In this document: one piece after another, positions 39,178 through 48,381 of the stretch
How the letters are laid out: each line of letters opens with the position of its first letter
Position numbering within the stretch: the first letter of the stretch is position 1
DNA from: Cotesia glomerata
Taxonomy: Eukaryota; Arthropoda; Insecta; Hymenoptera; Braconidae
Direction of reading: 5' to 3'
NCBI RefSeq assembly: GCF_020080835.1
Contig: NC_058167.1
Span: forward strand, 399,768 to 463,767
Length of the DNA: 64,000 bases
Translations under genes and position numbers: made by a program
Notes under the pieces: generated by a model
Databases searched by the model: none
Told to the model about the DNA's origin: nothing
The model's input: only the letters and a program-made list of their open reading frames with translations

Positions 39178-40341
39178 TGTCACGATCGAATAGGTCGAGA
39201 CAGCGGAGTTTTGTTAAAATGATAATTATTAAAGGTTTACTTAGATAAAGAGTTCATATTTCTGATTACCGGATGATTCTACACTTTCAAGTCTGTTTTT
39301 ATCTCAAATTCCTAAGCTATGAAATAATTAATTGATCGCGTCTTTTCCGGTTGAATAATTGTTCTTTATCTATCCCGATGATATCGAGCGGCTTATATCA
39401 TAGGGGGAACCCTAGTTGCGACCCCGTGGCTAAGGTCAAGGGTAGTTAATGAACTGAAGGAAAAACAGGAGGCAGGTGGGTTTGGTGAATTATAGGTACT
39501 CGTGAATACCTCGTTTCTTACTGTAAGTTGGAAATCAGGTCTTATGAATGAGAAGAAAGAAAATGATTGGTTTCACACTTCAAATATATTCAATTTGTAC
39601 TTACAAATTATTTAAATAGATGATACAAATTTAAGGACAATTGATGAATGCTGTTGAATATAATCTTCAATAACTCTGGATAATGCACAAATATGATTAT
39701 AATTATTAATACACTTAACAAACTAAACTTTGCACAACGTTTCATAGGAGCTCCTTAATTTGAGGTCTTTATAAATATATTGGTTTGGGTATTGAAACCC
39801 TAAATTATAATTTTAATTGTAAGAGCACCAGCTCTCAGAGCACCTAAGCCTCTTTAACGAGAGTAAGCAACTTTCAAAGAAAAGATTAGGTTGGCCAGCA
39901 AGTAGTTGTACTCGTCTTTATTTCTATGTTAGATTCTTGGTAGAATTTGGTTAACTTGAAATTTAGAACTGACGAGTGCGAGAGCCTTCGGCAGTCTGAG
40001 CCCTGGTGAACATCTTCAAGGGGTTTTTATACGATTCCCGCGACATTGTGGTTCCATAAGGGTATCGATTGTTACAGGTTACTACGTGTTAAGATACAGA
40101 AGTCAGAAGTGATATATGACCACTTATATTACGTAACTAAAGAATCTGTTGGTTTCACTTGATAAACGATGGAGCCTGCTCTTATTGACACTACTATTAA
40201 CTGTTATCGTTCCGATTATCAAAGTGGAGATTGAATTATATTTTGCGGTTAAATCGTAATACAATAAATAAAAGGAAAGCAGCCCCCGTCATTTATCTCA
40301 CATAAAAGAAGAGTGTAGTGGCATAAACTTCGTTCGTCACA
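39178..40341 (-). repeat. 5' LTR of copy 2 (1164 bp)
   Basis: The reverse complement of the 11118-12280 LTR, with no substitution that I could find and three one-base length changes in short runs (near 39209, 39405 and 39763). The outer end at 40341 is followed by TACCT, which resembles the TACTT before copy 1. Confidence 0.9.
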
Positions 40342-41023
40342 TACCTTTAAACGTTTCTTTTTTTTTCTTTCTCTCTTTTTGCGAATAAAATACCATTTAT
40401 TATTCCTCTTGCACATAAACATTTAATTTTCTTGCTGACAAAATTATATTTCAGTTCATTGACACACTTTAAATCTCGTCCATTTAAATTCGTTATCGTA
40501 ATACGTTTGGTATCACGTTACGTGTAGGCTACGAGTCATTGTACTCTCATACCTACACATTTTCTTTTGCTGACGCAGAAATTTTTGTGAAGTACATTGA
40601 TATCTCGGTCAGTGTGTCACTATATCATATTAACAGCTGTAATCTAGTGTTGAGTAAAACTTGCGATTTGCTTACGAGGTTCTGCTGCGATACTGGCAGT
40701 GCCTTGACACGGAAATCGGTTTCAAGACACCTTGCTGCTGTCTATCGAGCAACGAGACTGTTCTTGAGATTGATCTGCCGATTTAGCAATTCGCAAATCA
40801 ACTCTTTACATTTTTGCGACTCAAGTTTTCTTTCTCGCTGCTGTCTATCGAGCAACGAGAAATCATAGAAAATTTTGATTCAAAATTATACAGGACAAGG
40901 CTTTATAATACCAATCGATCTAAAATAAAATTTCTTCCTTTTTTTTTCAATTCGTTAAAATTTTTTATTTATTCTTGTCAAGTCATGGAGTGCTAACTAT
41001 AGCACCCAAAAAGAAAATAACTA
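40342..41023 (+). other. 5' leader region of the third element, 5' LTR not found
   Basis: About 680 bp before the first ORF, similar in length to the leader of copies 1 and 2. It has a direct repeat GCTGCTGTCTATCGAGCAAC at about 40735 and 40841. I find no similarity to the 3' LTR at 52088, so the 5' LTR seems lost or displaced by the insertion ending at 40341. The frame at 40539-40868 is not convincing. Confidence 0.45.
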
Positions 41024-41452
41024 ATGGTACGACATTCGCGTAGCGGTTTTAAATTTCAAATCAGAAAGGCCTATTCAGACTTCTTTAGTGGCCAAATCTA
41101 TCACCGTCCCATGATAGAATCTCGTTATTGGGAAGACCCTACCTTTATCAACTCCTCTATTCCGGTCATAAGAGAAAGGAAAACTACTCTCGTTAATAAA
41201 CCAAAAAATTGCATTAAAACCCGACCGATCCAAATCCCATCGAGGAGTATAGAGGAAAGACCGTTACCAGATCTGAACGAATCAGTCCCTATTGATACAC
41301 TTACGAAAGTTACCAACTGGATAAATCAAATCCCAGTAATCCAATTAAATCGGGCGGTCAAAGAACCATCATCCCAGCAGCCTAGAATCATAAGCAACAT
41401 CCCTGCTCCAGCCGGACTAGTTAAGTTACTTACCCAATCGAGAAAACAATAA
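41024..41452 (+). CDS. small basic ORF upstream of gag (third element)
   Basis: 142 aa, basic N terminus (MVRHSRSGFKFQIRKAYSDFF), Pro/Ile-rich middle. Its stop is 2 nt before the gag ATG, so the two genes look translationally linked. No family recognised. It occupies the same position as the two small ORFs of copies 1 and 2, though I see no clear sequence match. Confidence 0.55.
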   Translation: MVRHSRSGFKFQIRKAYSDFFSGQIYHRPMIESRYWEDPTFINSSIPVIRERKTTLVNKPKNCIKTRPIQIPSRSIEERPLPDLNESVPIDTLTKVTNWINQIPVIQLNRAVKEPSSQQPRIISNIPAPAGLVKLLTQSRKQ

Positions 41453-41454
41453 TC

Positions 41455-42315
41455 ATGGCACCTCCGAACAAAGAAGAAGCTGCAGCAGCTGCAGCGGCAG
41501 CCGCAGCAGCCAGAGATGCCGATCGACGCCGCAGAGAAGAAGAGGAGGCCAACAACGCTAATCGACCTGGGGTCAAATTGTTCGATCTCACACGAGAAGA
41601 ACCCGAAAAATATTATTACAAGATCACCAAAGAGATGGAAGAAGCTCTTCCCACCTTCACCGGAGACGGAGACGTCAGCTACGAAGAATTCGATAACCGT
41701 TTAAAGGATTGGCTACACATGATGCCTGAAAATAACCAACAACCCTTCATCGGACGCATCCTCCGGAAGCTGAAAGGTCGTGCAAGGAACGTCGTCGAAG
41801 ATATGGAAATTCATACCGTACAAGAACTCGTCAATGTCTTACGTAGTCACTTTCGACTTGGAGACCCTCTCCGTATAAATCTCGCAAAACTGACCTCAGC
41901 CCAGAGAGGAACTTATGAAGCAGTAGAAAGCTTCTATTATCGATTACGGTCCATCCTCCGGAAAATCCAAGCGGCAGTCCCGGATGACGACCGCGAGGCA
42001 ATCACAAATCAAGCCCACCGATTAGCAGTCGATTTATTTTTCGAGTCTTTGCCAGATTACTTAAAATGCCTCGCCTCAACTCGTCAATATGCAACCCTGA
42101 CCGCCCTCTTCGAGTCAATCCAGGCCCAAGCGCTGAAATACGACAACAACATGAGGCTCCAAAATCCGAAGCCCTCTCAACGAGAATTTCCTCAAGATCG
42201 ACACGGAAATCATTATCCTCGTAACAACGGCCCACGAGGATACTTTCAAAACAATCAAAGTCAACAATCACACGTCCCGGCTCACGGGCACCCCTGGACC
42301 AAACCTCTATGCTAA
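41455..42315 (+). CDS. gag: Gag (third element), N-terminal and capsid part
   Basis: 286 codons. An alanine run followed by an Arg/Glu-rich stretch (residues 9-32), then a capsid-like domain (ALPTFTGDGDVSYEEFDNRL, IGRILRKLKGRARNVVEDM, FYYRLRSILRKIQ, FFESLPDYLKC). It ends out of frame at 42315; the natural tail continues in other frames after run-length changes near 42290 (C run) and 42370 (G run). The sequence is much GC-richer than copies 1 and 2. Confidence 0.8.
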   Translation: MAPPNKEEAAAAAAAAAAARDADRRRREEEEANNANRPGVKLFDLTREEPEKYYYKITKEMEEALPTFTGDGDVSYEEFDNRLKDWLHMMPENNQQPFIGRILRKLKGRARNVVEDMEIHTVQELVNVLRSHFRLGDPLRINLAKLTSAQRGTYEAVESFYYRLRSILRKIQAAVPDDDREAITNQAHRLAVDLFFESLPDYLKCLASTRQYATLTALFESIQAQALKYDNNMRLQNPKPSQREFPQDRHGNHYPRNNGPRGYFQNNQSQQSHVPAHGHPWTKPLC

Positions 42316-42857
42316 TCCAAAGCCAGTTGCTTTTGCGTATAATTCACAGGGCACACCGAATTTCGCCGGGGGGAGAAGAAACCCCCTACGAAGGATATTC
42401 CGAGCCTACCCCAACCTGGTATGGATTACCTCCCTGTGGAAATGCTGATTGTGAAGAGTCAGATTGTGAAACACCACAAGCCATGGTGTTCTCAGCAAAC
42501 CCCAACTATAATCCAAAAAATTATCAAAACCCTTTCCCGAATCCAAATTATTCCGCGAATTATAATCCTTCTTACAAACCCTACACCCCCCGCCCCCCTT
42601 ATAACCCTCAATATAATCCACAATACTCCTCTCAAGCCAAAGCCCAGTATTCATCTCAAAAACCCGAATATTATCCTAGAATTCAACGTCCCCAATATCC
42701 GCAAACGAGAACCCATGGAGTAGTGCAATCCACGCAACCACAAGGGCCGCCTCCAGCTATATCTACAGAAATATGCCCTGAGTCATCACCAGTACTATTC
42801 GAAAGACACATCAAGAGCTCGGAGATTTGCAACTGCCCAGGATGCCCAAAAATCTGA
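42309..42857 (+). CDS. gag: Gag C-terminal tail (third element, frame-shifted)
   Basis: From about 42375 on it encodes CGNADCEESDCETP followed by a long Asn/Tyr/Pro-rich tail (NPNYNPKNYQNPFPNPNY) and a terminal CNCPGCPKI. The tail composition mirrors that of Gag in copies 1 and 2. Cysteine spacing does not give a CCHC knuckle. The first 20 residues are read out of frame. Confidence 0.65.
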   Translation: MLIQSQLLLRIIHRAHRISPGGEETPYEGYSEPTPTWYGLPPCGNADCEESDCETPQAMVFSANPNYNPKNYQNPFPNPNYSANYNPSYKPYTPRPPYNPQYNPQYSSQAKAQYSSQKPEYYPRIQRPQYPQTRTHGVVQSTQPQGPPPAISTEICPESSPVLFERHIKSSEICNCPGCPKI

Positions 42858-44436
42858 AGAAAGAAGAAGACCCTTTAGAGCCTTCTTTAAACTTGATGGG
42901 CGCTCGTCAGACCGAGGTAAAGACGAGCCAGCCCCAACTACCTCAACAAATGACGGCAGCCGTGTACCGTCAATACAACCAGTAGACGGAATCGCCCTAG
43001 TCACCGGCCGAGGACCAGTAATCACAGTCAAAAATCCCAAATTTCTCAACAACAACTGTGAAATACTGATTGATTCCGGAGCAAACTACAACTTTATCAG
43101 CATTGAAGCCCTGGCTGACGACACCACTTTCACCTATGAAAATCTCGGACAAGTGGGGGGGATCGGAACCAATAAACAACCGATCATTGGACTCGTCACA
43201 CTCACGCTGTTTGACAAGTCCATCCCGTTCCGGATAGTACCTCGCAGACTAGGAGGCTACTTAGCCATCCTCGGTAGCGAATTTCTAGCCAAAGAACAAG
43301 CCAACATCTCATTCTATTGGCACACGATGGTACTGAGAAGCCAACCAGTTCGCCCGATACCCTTTGTCATCAAGAGAGGCTCCTGCGAGTCTCAACTACT
43401 CGCAGTAGGCGGAGGCCCAAAGATTGACTTATCCTGTCCGGTCCTGCTGGGAAAATACCAGAGATTTATCATCGATACAGGAGGAGACGTCACCATCATC
43501 AATCAATCAGCACTCCAACCCGGAACTTACATAAATCCGAAAAACCGACTCATCGCCAGAGGAATCAGCGGCGAAGCAGTACAAACGCTCGGTACAGTCG
43601 AGTTAAAAATTTTCGGCCTACCAGTCCAATGCCAAGTAAGCCGAGAAGATCTACCGGTCCCCGGAGTAGGGATACTCGGAAACGACTGGTTAGAACATGA
43701 GAAAGCCGAAATCTCATACTATGAACAAACTCTCACCGTGATGGCTCGACCTCTAGAACCCATACCTTTTAGCTTGGACATCTACGAACCATCTACCTTC
43801 ACCGTACCCCCTAAAACAAAAATGATAGCCCCAGTCCCCATCAAAAATCCAGGACTAACTCAAGGATATCTACCGCGAATAGATCTTCCAGTAGGCTTGT
43901 TTATGGGCGAAGCCTTAGTCACTGTAGACGGCGAAACAGCTACCTGTATGGTGTTTAATACGACTAACGAACCCGTCACCATCGAACTGGAGCCACAAAT
44001 CCTCGAAGACTACGAATTTCACGTTGAAGATCCATCCAACAGCTCCAGTGACTCACAAGACGACAACCCAACGGATATTAAAACCATTGAACAACGAGCA
44101 ACAGAAATTTTAAACAAATTCCCTCTAAAAGATCTTAACGCAGAACAACGTGAACAAATTACAGAAATAATACACGATTTTACCGACATCTTTCATCTCC
44201 CTGGAGATAATCTGGGATGCTCGAATCGAGCGACTTGCAAAATTCCAACTACGACTGACAAGCCAGTCCATGTGAAACAAAACCGCCTTCTCCACTCCGT
44301 TCGGACACTTCGAGTACGCCAGAATGCCCTTTGGCCTAGAAGGAGCTCCAGCCACCTTCCAAAGGATGATGAACTCAACTCTAAACTGCCTACCGTGGAT
44401 ATTAATCTATTTAGACGACATCATCCTCCATGCTAG
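42799..44436 (+). CDS. pol: Pol N-terminal part with two tandem retropepsin domains (third element)
   Basis: One frame open from about 42799, overlapping the gag tail. Protease domain 1 has EILIDSGANYNF (Asp codon 43072) and LAILGSEFLAKEQANISFYW. Domain 2 has RFIIDTGGDVTI (Asp codon 43474), flap-like GISGEAVQTLG and VGILGNDWLEHEKAEISYYE. The Asp codons are 134 residues apart and both domains end with a matching RPIPF or EPIPF. After about 44290 the frame is wrong: an N-terminal RT segment is missing and the reading continues in the frame at 44324. Retropepsins act as dimers, so a fused pair is unusual. Confidence 0.8.
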   Translation, partial: SKDTSRARRFATAQDAQKSEERRRPFRAFFKLDGRSSDRGKDEPAPTTSTNDGSRVPSIQPVDGIALVTGRGPVITVKNPKFLNNNCEILIDSGANYNFISIEALADDTTFTYENLGQVGGIGTNKQPIIGLVTLTLFDKSIPFRIVPRRLGGYLAILGSEFLAKEQANISFYWHTMVLRSQPVRPIPFVIKRGSCESQLLAVGGGPKIDLSCPVLLGKYQRFIIDTGGDVTIINQSALQPGTYINPKNRLIARGISGEAVQTLGTVELKIFGLPVQCQVSREDLPVPGVGILGNDWLEHEKAEISYYEQTLTVMARPLEPIPFSLDIYEPSTFTVPPKTKMIAPVPIKNPGLTQGYLPRIDLPVGLFMGEALVTVDGETATCMVFNTTNEPVTIELEPQILEDYEFHVEDPSNSSSDSQDDNPTDIKTIEQRATEILNKFPLKDLNAEQREQITEIIHDFTDIFHLPGDNLGCSNRATCKIPTTTDKPVHVKQNRLLHSVRTLRVRQNALWPRRSSSHLPKDDELNSKLPTVDINLFRRHHPPC

Positions 44437-46264
44437 GACTCTAGAAGAACACGGAGTACGCCTCAGACGATTATTCCAAGTACTCCGGGATGCAGGGCTC
44501 ACACTTCAACCAGACAAATGCAAGTTTTTATGCACCGAAGTTGACTATCTCGGACACGTAATCTCTCGAGAAGGAGTGAAACCTGATCCCAAGAAAATCC
44601 AAGCTATACGAGACGCTCCGAATCCTCGTAATCAACGAGAAATGAGAAAATTCCTCGGCCTAGCAAACTACTATCGCAGATTTATCGACAACTACGCCGT
44701 TCGAGCTAAACCCTTAACCGATTTAACTCGAAAAACAAAACCCTTCAAGTGGTCCGAAGAAGCTGAAAGGGCCATCCAAGACATCAAGAACGCCTTGTGT
44801 GAAAATTCAACCCTTTCATACCCAGATCTCGACAAGCCCTTCGTTTTAGCGGTCAGTTCTTCAGAAGAAGGTATAGCAGGTATTCTGAGCCGGGAAACAG
44901 AATCCACTGACTCAACAGAAGACCTCAATAAAAATGGAAAAATCATAGCTTGTACATCCAGAGTCCTACGAGACGCAGAACTACGCTATACTCCAGACGA
45001 AAAAGAATGTCTCGCCGTAGTCTACGCCATCCAACAGTTCCGGCCTTACTTATACGGTAAAAGATTCACCGTCCAAACAAAAAGAGCCTGCGTAGCTTGG
45101 CTACGAGACACACACGATCTCACAGACAGACAACGAAAATGGCGATCAAAGATCAATGAGTTCCACTTCAAGGTCGCCATCCGGACCAACGTCGGAGATC
45201 AATACGCAGATGCACTCTCATATAACCCAACAGGACGTCCAGAAGAAAAATCGGAACTCCAAGAGAAGGAAGACACATCTAACGAACCCTCGGCCATCAA
45301 CAACCAAGAAAATATACCAGAAGCCGTCCTATTACCTGCAAACGGAGTTGAAAAGGTCACCATAGATCCTCCAAAACGACGACCGGGACGACCTTTAGGC
45401 TCGAAAAATCGACCAGCCCTCAAAAGCGCTCCAGAGATTCGACAAACGATTGCCTCCCGATTACGGTCGGAACTACGCAGAGGATCTCATAGAAATCCCA
45501 TAAACTACGTAGAGCCAGGAACCACCAGCAATGATGAAGATGCACAAGGATTAACTCAAGTAAACACTGGAGATGACGACGTATTTCACACTCCCGAGCC
45601 GAGAGGGGGGGAAGCTAGTCCATCTCTACCAGGTAGAGATTCAATCAGGGAACTAATTCCCCCGGCCTATTTTGACTCTGGTGACGACGGAGATGAAGAA
45701 GAAGAAGAAAACCCCGTAATTCCACGACAGACGGAGTCATCTAGAGAAGTCACTGAACCATCCGCAGAAAATACCCCCAACGTTCAAACCACAAAAAGAA
45801 CGTTTGAAGAGCTACCCGATGATCAAATCCACACCCCATCACGTCCTCCCTTATCACCAACAATTCCTAAAGGAAATCCCCGCTGGTGGCGACCAGTACC
45901 TACGCCGAGTCCTAACGTAATAAGGGAAGTAAAAAGATCTATAGAAAATTTCCAACAAATAAGATCAATGGAGAAAACCTTCACCGAACAAGAAGACACC
46001 GAAGAAGCCAGCGAAGAAGCTGAAATAGCCGTAAACGAATTTGTCTCCGAGGAAGCTAACGAGGACCAAGATAGTACCAGCGCTATCAGCGAGCCAGACG
46101 ACACAATAATACTAACCCAACCTACAACCAAAAGCCCTGAAATCGATAAAAATAAGTCTCCCACAGATGACCTCCCACCTGGATCCGATGTTACTGAAAC
46201 CACGATTCGGCTAGCCCCGGAAACACCAACGCTAGTCCGCACAATGATCGAAAGAAAATTTTGA
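44324..46264 (+). CDS. pol: Pol middle part: RT palm and thumb, RNase H remnant, linker with AT-hook (third element)
   Basis: It begins at MPFGLEGAPATFQR and contains YLDD (44408-44419). Thumb: LGLANYYRRFIDNY. The RNase H region reads LAVSSSEEGIAGIL where TDAS is expected, and VQTKRACVAW where the histidine/aspartate motif is expected, so two catalytic acids are gone; EKECLAVVYAI is kept. A long acidic, Ser/Thr/Pro-rich linker follows with RRPGRPLGSKN (about 45376-45410), a good AT-hook. The RT fingers and first catalytic Asp are missing upstream, so polymerase activity is not expected. Confidence 0.8.
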   Translation: MPFGLEGAPATFQRMMNSTLNCLPWILIYLDDIILHARTLEEHGVRLRRLFQVLRDAGLTLQPDKCKFLCTEVDYLGHVISREGVKPDPKKIQAIRDAPNPRNQREMRKFLGLANYYRRFIDNYAVRAKPLTDLTRKTKPFKWSEEAERAIQDIKNALCENSTLSYPDLDKPFVLAVSSSEEGIAGILSRETESTDSTEDLNKNGKIIACTSRVLRDAELRYTPDEKECLAVVYAIQQFRPYLYGKRFTVQTKRACVAWLRDTHDLTDRQRKWRSKINEFHFKVAIRTNVGDQYADALSYNPTGRPEEKSELQEKEDTSNEPSAINNQENIPEAVLLPANGVEKVTIDPPKRRPGRPLGSKNRPALKSAPEIRQTIASRLRSELRRGSHRNPINYVEPGTTSNDEDAQGLTQVNTGDDDVFHTPEPRGGEASPSLPGRDSIRELIPPAYFDSGDDGDEEEEENPVIPRQTESSREVTEPSAENTPNVQTTKRTFEELPDDQIHTPSRPPLSPTIPKGNPRWWRPVPTPSPNVIREVKRSIENFQQIRSMEKTFTEQEDTEEASEEAEIAVNEFVSEEANEDQDSTSAISEPDDTIILTQPTTKSPEIDKNKSPTDDLPPGSDVTETTIRLAPETPTLVRTMIERKF

Positions 46265-46301
46265 AGCAAAAGGGATCAAATGGGACCCAGTAACAGGATC
46301 T

Positions 46302-47252
46302 GTGGTCGACACCAGCGTTCATCAAGGGTCAACGCCTTACAGACCCATACCAGACCAGTCTGTGATCACTCAAATGAGAACTAGATTGTCAGAACTACCA
46401 ACAATGAACACCGCAGACTCACCGGGTGCGAGCTCTAGCCGATTTCTAGATTTCGGATCTCCTGTAGCCACGACCCCTACTACAGCACCCGAGACTACCG
46501 AGAAGTCAAGAAAAACAGTCTCGTTCCTAGATCCATCACCTCAAAGACCAGAGGAAAAAGATAATCTACCTATACCCCCAGAGCAACCGAACGGAGAAGA
46601 CGCGACTCCTCTAGAAACGTCTGTGACCTTAACACCTGAACAAAATCCAGAAAATACAAACCCACCGGCAAACAACGACTCTCCCGCGCCAATAAAATCT
46701 AACAGACCCGAGAGAAAACCAGCAACAATCATAGAACCTCTAGAAACATCTTCCGAAGAGGACATAAGCCCAAATAATAACTTACCCCTAAACAAAAACC
46801 TAGAGCGGGGGATGGAAAAATCTACGGAGCCAATAGAACCAACACAAGATAGACCTGATGAATTAAGAGTAGTAGAGCTAATAGCCAGCCGAGATGGACT
46901 CACATACGCTCGAGATAACATCGCTCACTTTCTTACTACAGATTGTGAACTTTCCACTCCCACAGCGAAACTACTCCGAGATCTTAAATTCATCGACACA
47001 GACGATCTGAAACAAGCCAAACCACGCAAAGGAGACGTCCTGGTAACAAAAATTGGCAAATATCGGATTTTCACTATCTTTATCGGCGAGTATCACCGAA
47101 CAAAAATATCAACTGAAGACCTAATAAACGGACTTCAAAGCTTCCGCCTCGCCTTAGAACGATACGAGATACACTCCTTAAGAATGGCTCAAAAGGGAGA
47201 TGGATTCGGGACTATCAACATACATTCTCACCTGTTAAAAAGAACTCCGTGA
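46302..47252 (+). CDS. pol: Pol fragment: linker and macrodomain-like domain (third element)
   Basis: 316 codons of polar linker followed from about 46890 by YARDNIAHFLTTDCELSTP, KPRKGDVLVTKIGKYRIF and HSLRMAQKGD. This is the same domain seen in copies 1 and 2 between RNase H and integrase, so it is conserved across two divergent elements. The frame is lost at about 47236 in a run of five A. Confidence 0.65.
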   Translation: MVDTSVHQGSTPYRPIPDQSVITQMRTRLSELPTMNTADSPGASSSRFLDFGSPVATTPTTAPETTEKSRKTVSFLDPSPQRPEEKDNLPIPPEQPNGEDATPLETSVTLTPEQNPENTNPPANNDSPAPIKSNRPERKPATIIEPLETSSEEDISPNNNLPLNKNLERGMEKSTEPIEPTQDRPDELRVVELIASRDGLTYARDNIAHFLTTDCELSTPTAKLLRDLKFIDTDDLKQAKPRKGDVLVTKIGKYRIFTIFIGEYHRTKISTEDLINGLQSFRLALERYEIHSLRMAQKGDGFGTINIHSHLLKRTP

Positions 47253-47285
47253 CTGCCCCGTACAAATAACACTCTGTGACGGCGA
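46880..47285 (+). other. macrodomain-like domain in pol (third element)
   Basis: It aligns by motif order with 17916-18335, including the last strand (VQITLCDGEISVP), which lies past the frame change at 47236. The Gly-rich ADP-ribose loop is replaced by STPTAKL. Confidence 0.45.
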
Positions 47286-48339
47286 AATCTCCGTTCCGCC
47301 CGAAGAACTGCGACCCGAGATCATCAAAGAAAAACACGCAAGCCTTATCGGAGGCCATAAAGGAGTCCTCAAAACATATTGGAGGATAAGAGAAACATTT
47401 TATTGGCCCGGAATGAAGGAACAGATCTACCAATATATCCTGAGATGCGACACATGCCAACAGAAGAAATTATCTCGAATAAAAACTAAACAACCAATGG
47501 TTATAACCGACACACCATCCGATGCCTTCGAAAAAATTTCGATCGACACCGTAGGACCACTACCTATGACGGCAAAAGGCAACGTACATATTCTCACCAT
47601 ACAAGATAATTTCACCAAGCACTGCGCAGCCATAGCAGTACCAGACATCAGGACTCAAACCGTCGCAGAAGCCCTGATCACCCAGTACATCTGCCTATAC
47701 GGATGCCCCAGGACAATCCTATCAGACAGAGGAACGTCATTCACCTCTAAACTACTGGCAAAAATGTCAAAAATTCTAAAAATAAGGAGAGTAACGACTT
47801 CCGGCTACTACCCTCAAGCCAACGGATCTCTAGAGAGAAGTCATCAAACTCTCGTCGAATATCTCCGAGTTTTCGTCGAGTCGTACTCAGACTGGGACGA
47901 ATATTTACCAATGGCCATGTTCAACTATAACACCTCGGTCCACACTGGGACAAAATTCACCCCGTACGAGTTAGTATACGGGAAAAAGGCACGTGCTCCA
48001 ACTGAATTCCCAGACTACGAAAAAATCGAAACATACCCCGATTACTTAGTGGACATGATGAACCGCCTAAGCCATACTCGTAGCGTCGATCGCGATTCCT
48101 TAGTTGAGTCGAAATTGAGATCCAAAGAAAGATTCGACAAAAACTTACACCCCATAGACTTCCAAATAGGAGATTTCGTATACAACCTAAATGAAACTCG
48201 CAAAAATAAACTTGACGTGTATTATAAAGGCCCGTTCGAAATCGTAGACATCACTGACAAAGGGTGTTTAATATTAGAACTCCCAAACGGAAAACGTTTA
48301 ATTAAACACCCTAGTAAATTAAAACGAGCCATCGAATAA
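47239..48339 (+). CDS. pol: Integrase (third element)
   Basis: The first ATG is at 47413 but the frame is open from 47239 and includes the finger histidines (KHASLIGGHKG). Finger cysteines RCDTCQQKK; catalytic triad SIDTVGP, ILSDRGTSF, ANGSLERSH. The C-terminal domain includes QIGDFVYNLNETRKNKLDVY. All catalytic residues are present. The stop is followed 43 bp later by the env ATG. Confidence 0.85.
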   Translation, partial: KELRDCPVQITLCDGEISVPPEELRPEIIKEKHASLIGGHKGVLKTYWRIRETFYWPGMKEQIYQYILRCDTCQQKKLSRIKTKQPMVITDTPSDAFEKISIDTVGPLPMTAKGNVHILTIQDNFTKHCAAIAVPDIRTQTVAEALITQYICLYGCPRTILSDRGTSFTSKLLAKMSKILKIRRVTTSGYYPQANGSLERSHQTLVEYLRVFVESYSDWDEYLPMAMFNYNTSVHTGTKFTPYELVYGKKARAPTEFPDYEKIETYPDYLVDMMNRLSHTRSVDRDSLVESKLRSKERFDKNLHPIDFQIGDFVYNLNETRKNKLDVYYKGPFEIVDITDKGCLILELPNGKRLIKHPSKLKRAIE

Positions 48340-48381
48340 AATATAATACACTCCTGTTACAGAAAAACCACAACAAATAAA

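Larger units (their letters stand above)
23705..40341 (-). mobile_element. gypsy-like errantivirus element, copy 2 (16.6 kb)
   Basis: Two LTRs, a primer site and a polypurine tract in the right places enclose the order A, B, gag, pol, glycoprotein 1, glycoprotein 2, ORF C/D. Typical gypsy elements are roughly half this length; the excess comes from the second glycoprotein, the long linker and macrodomain-like insert in pol, the accessory ORFs and a 1.85-kb 3' region. No matching target duplication flanks this copy alone (TGAAG left, TACCT right). Confidence 0.85.

Noticed and set aside
11118..40341. One palindromic duplication of a single locus
   Set aside because: The flanks are not mirrored, the two copies differ by private substitutions and indels, and copy 2 has a complete 3' end that copy 1 lacks.
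45823..46269. Long minus-strand frames opposite the pol linker (also 46541-46921)
   Set aside because: Serine/valine-rich translations that mirror the Thr/Asp-rich linker on the plus strand; no start context or splice signals.
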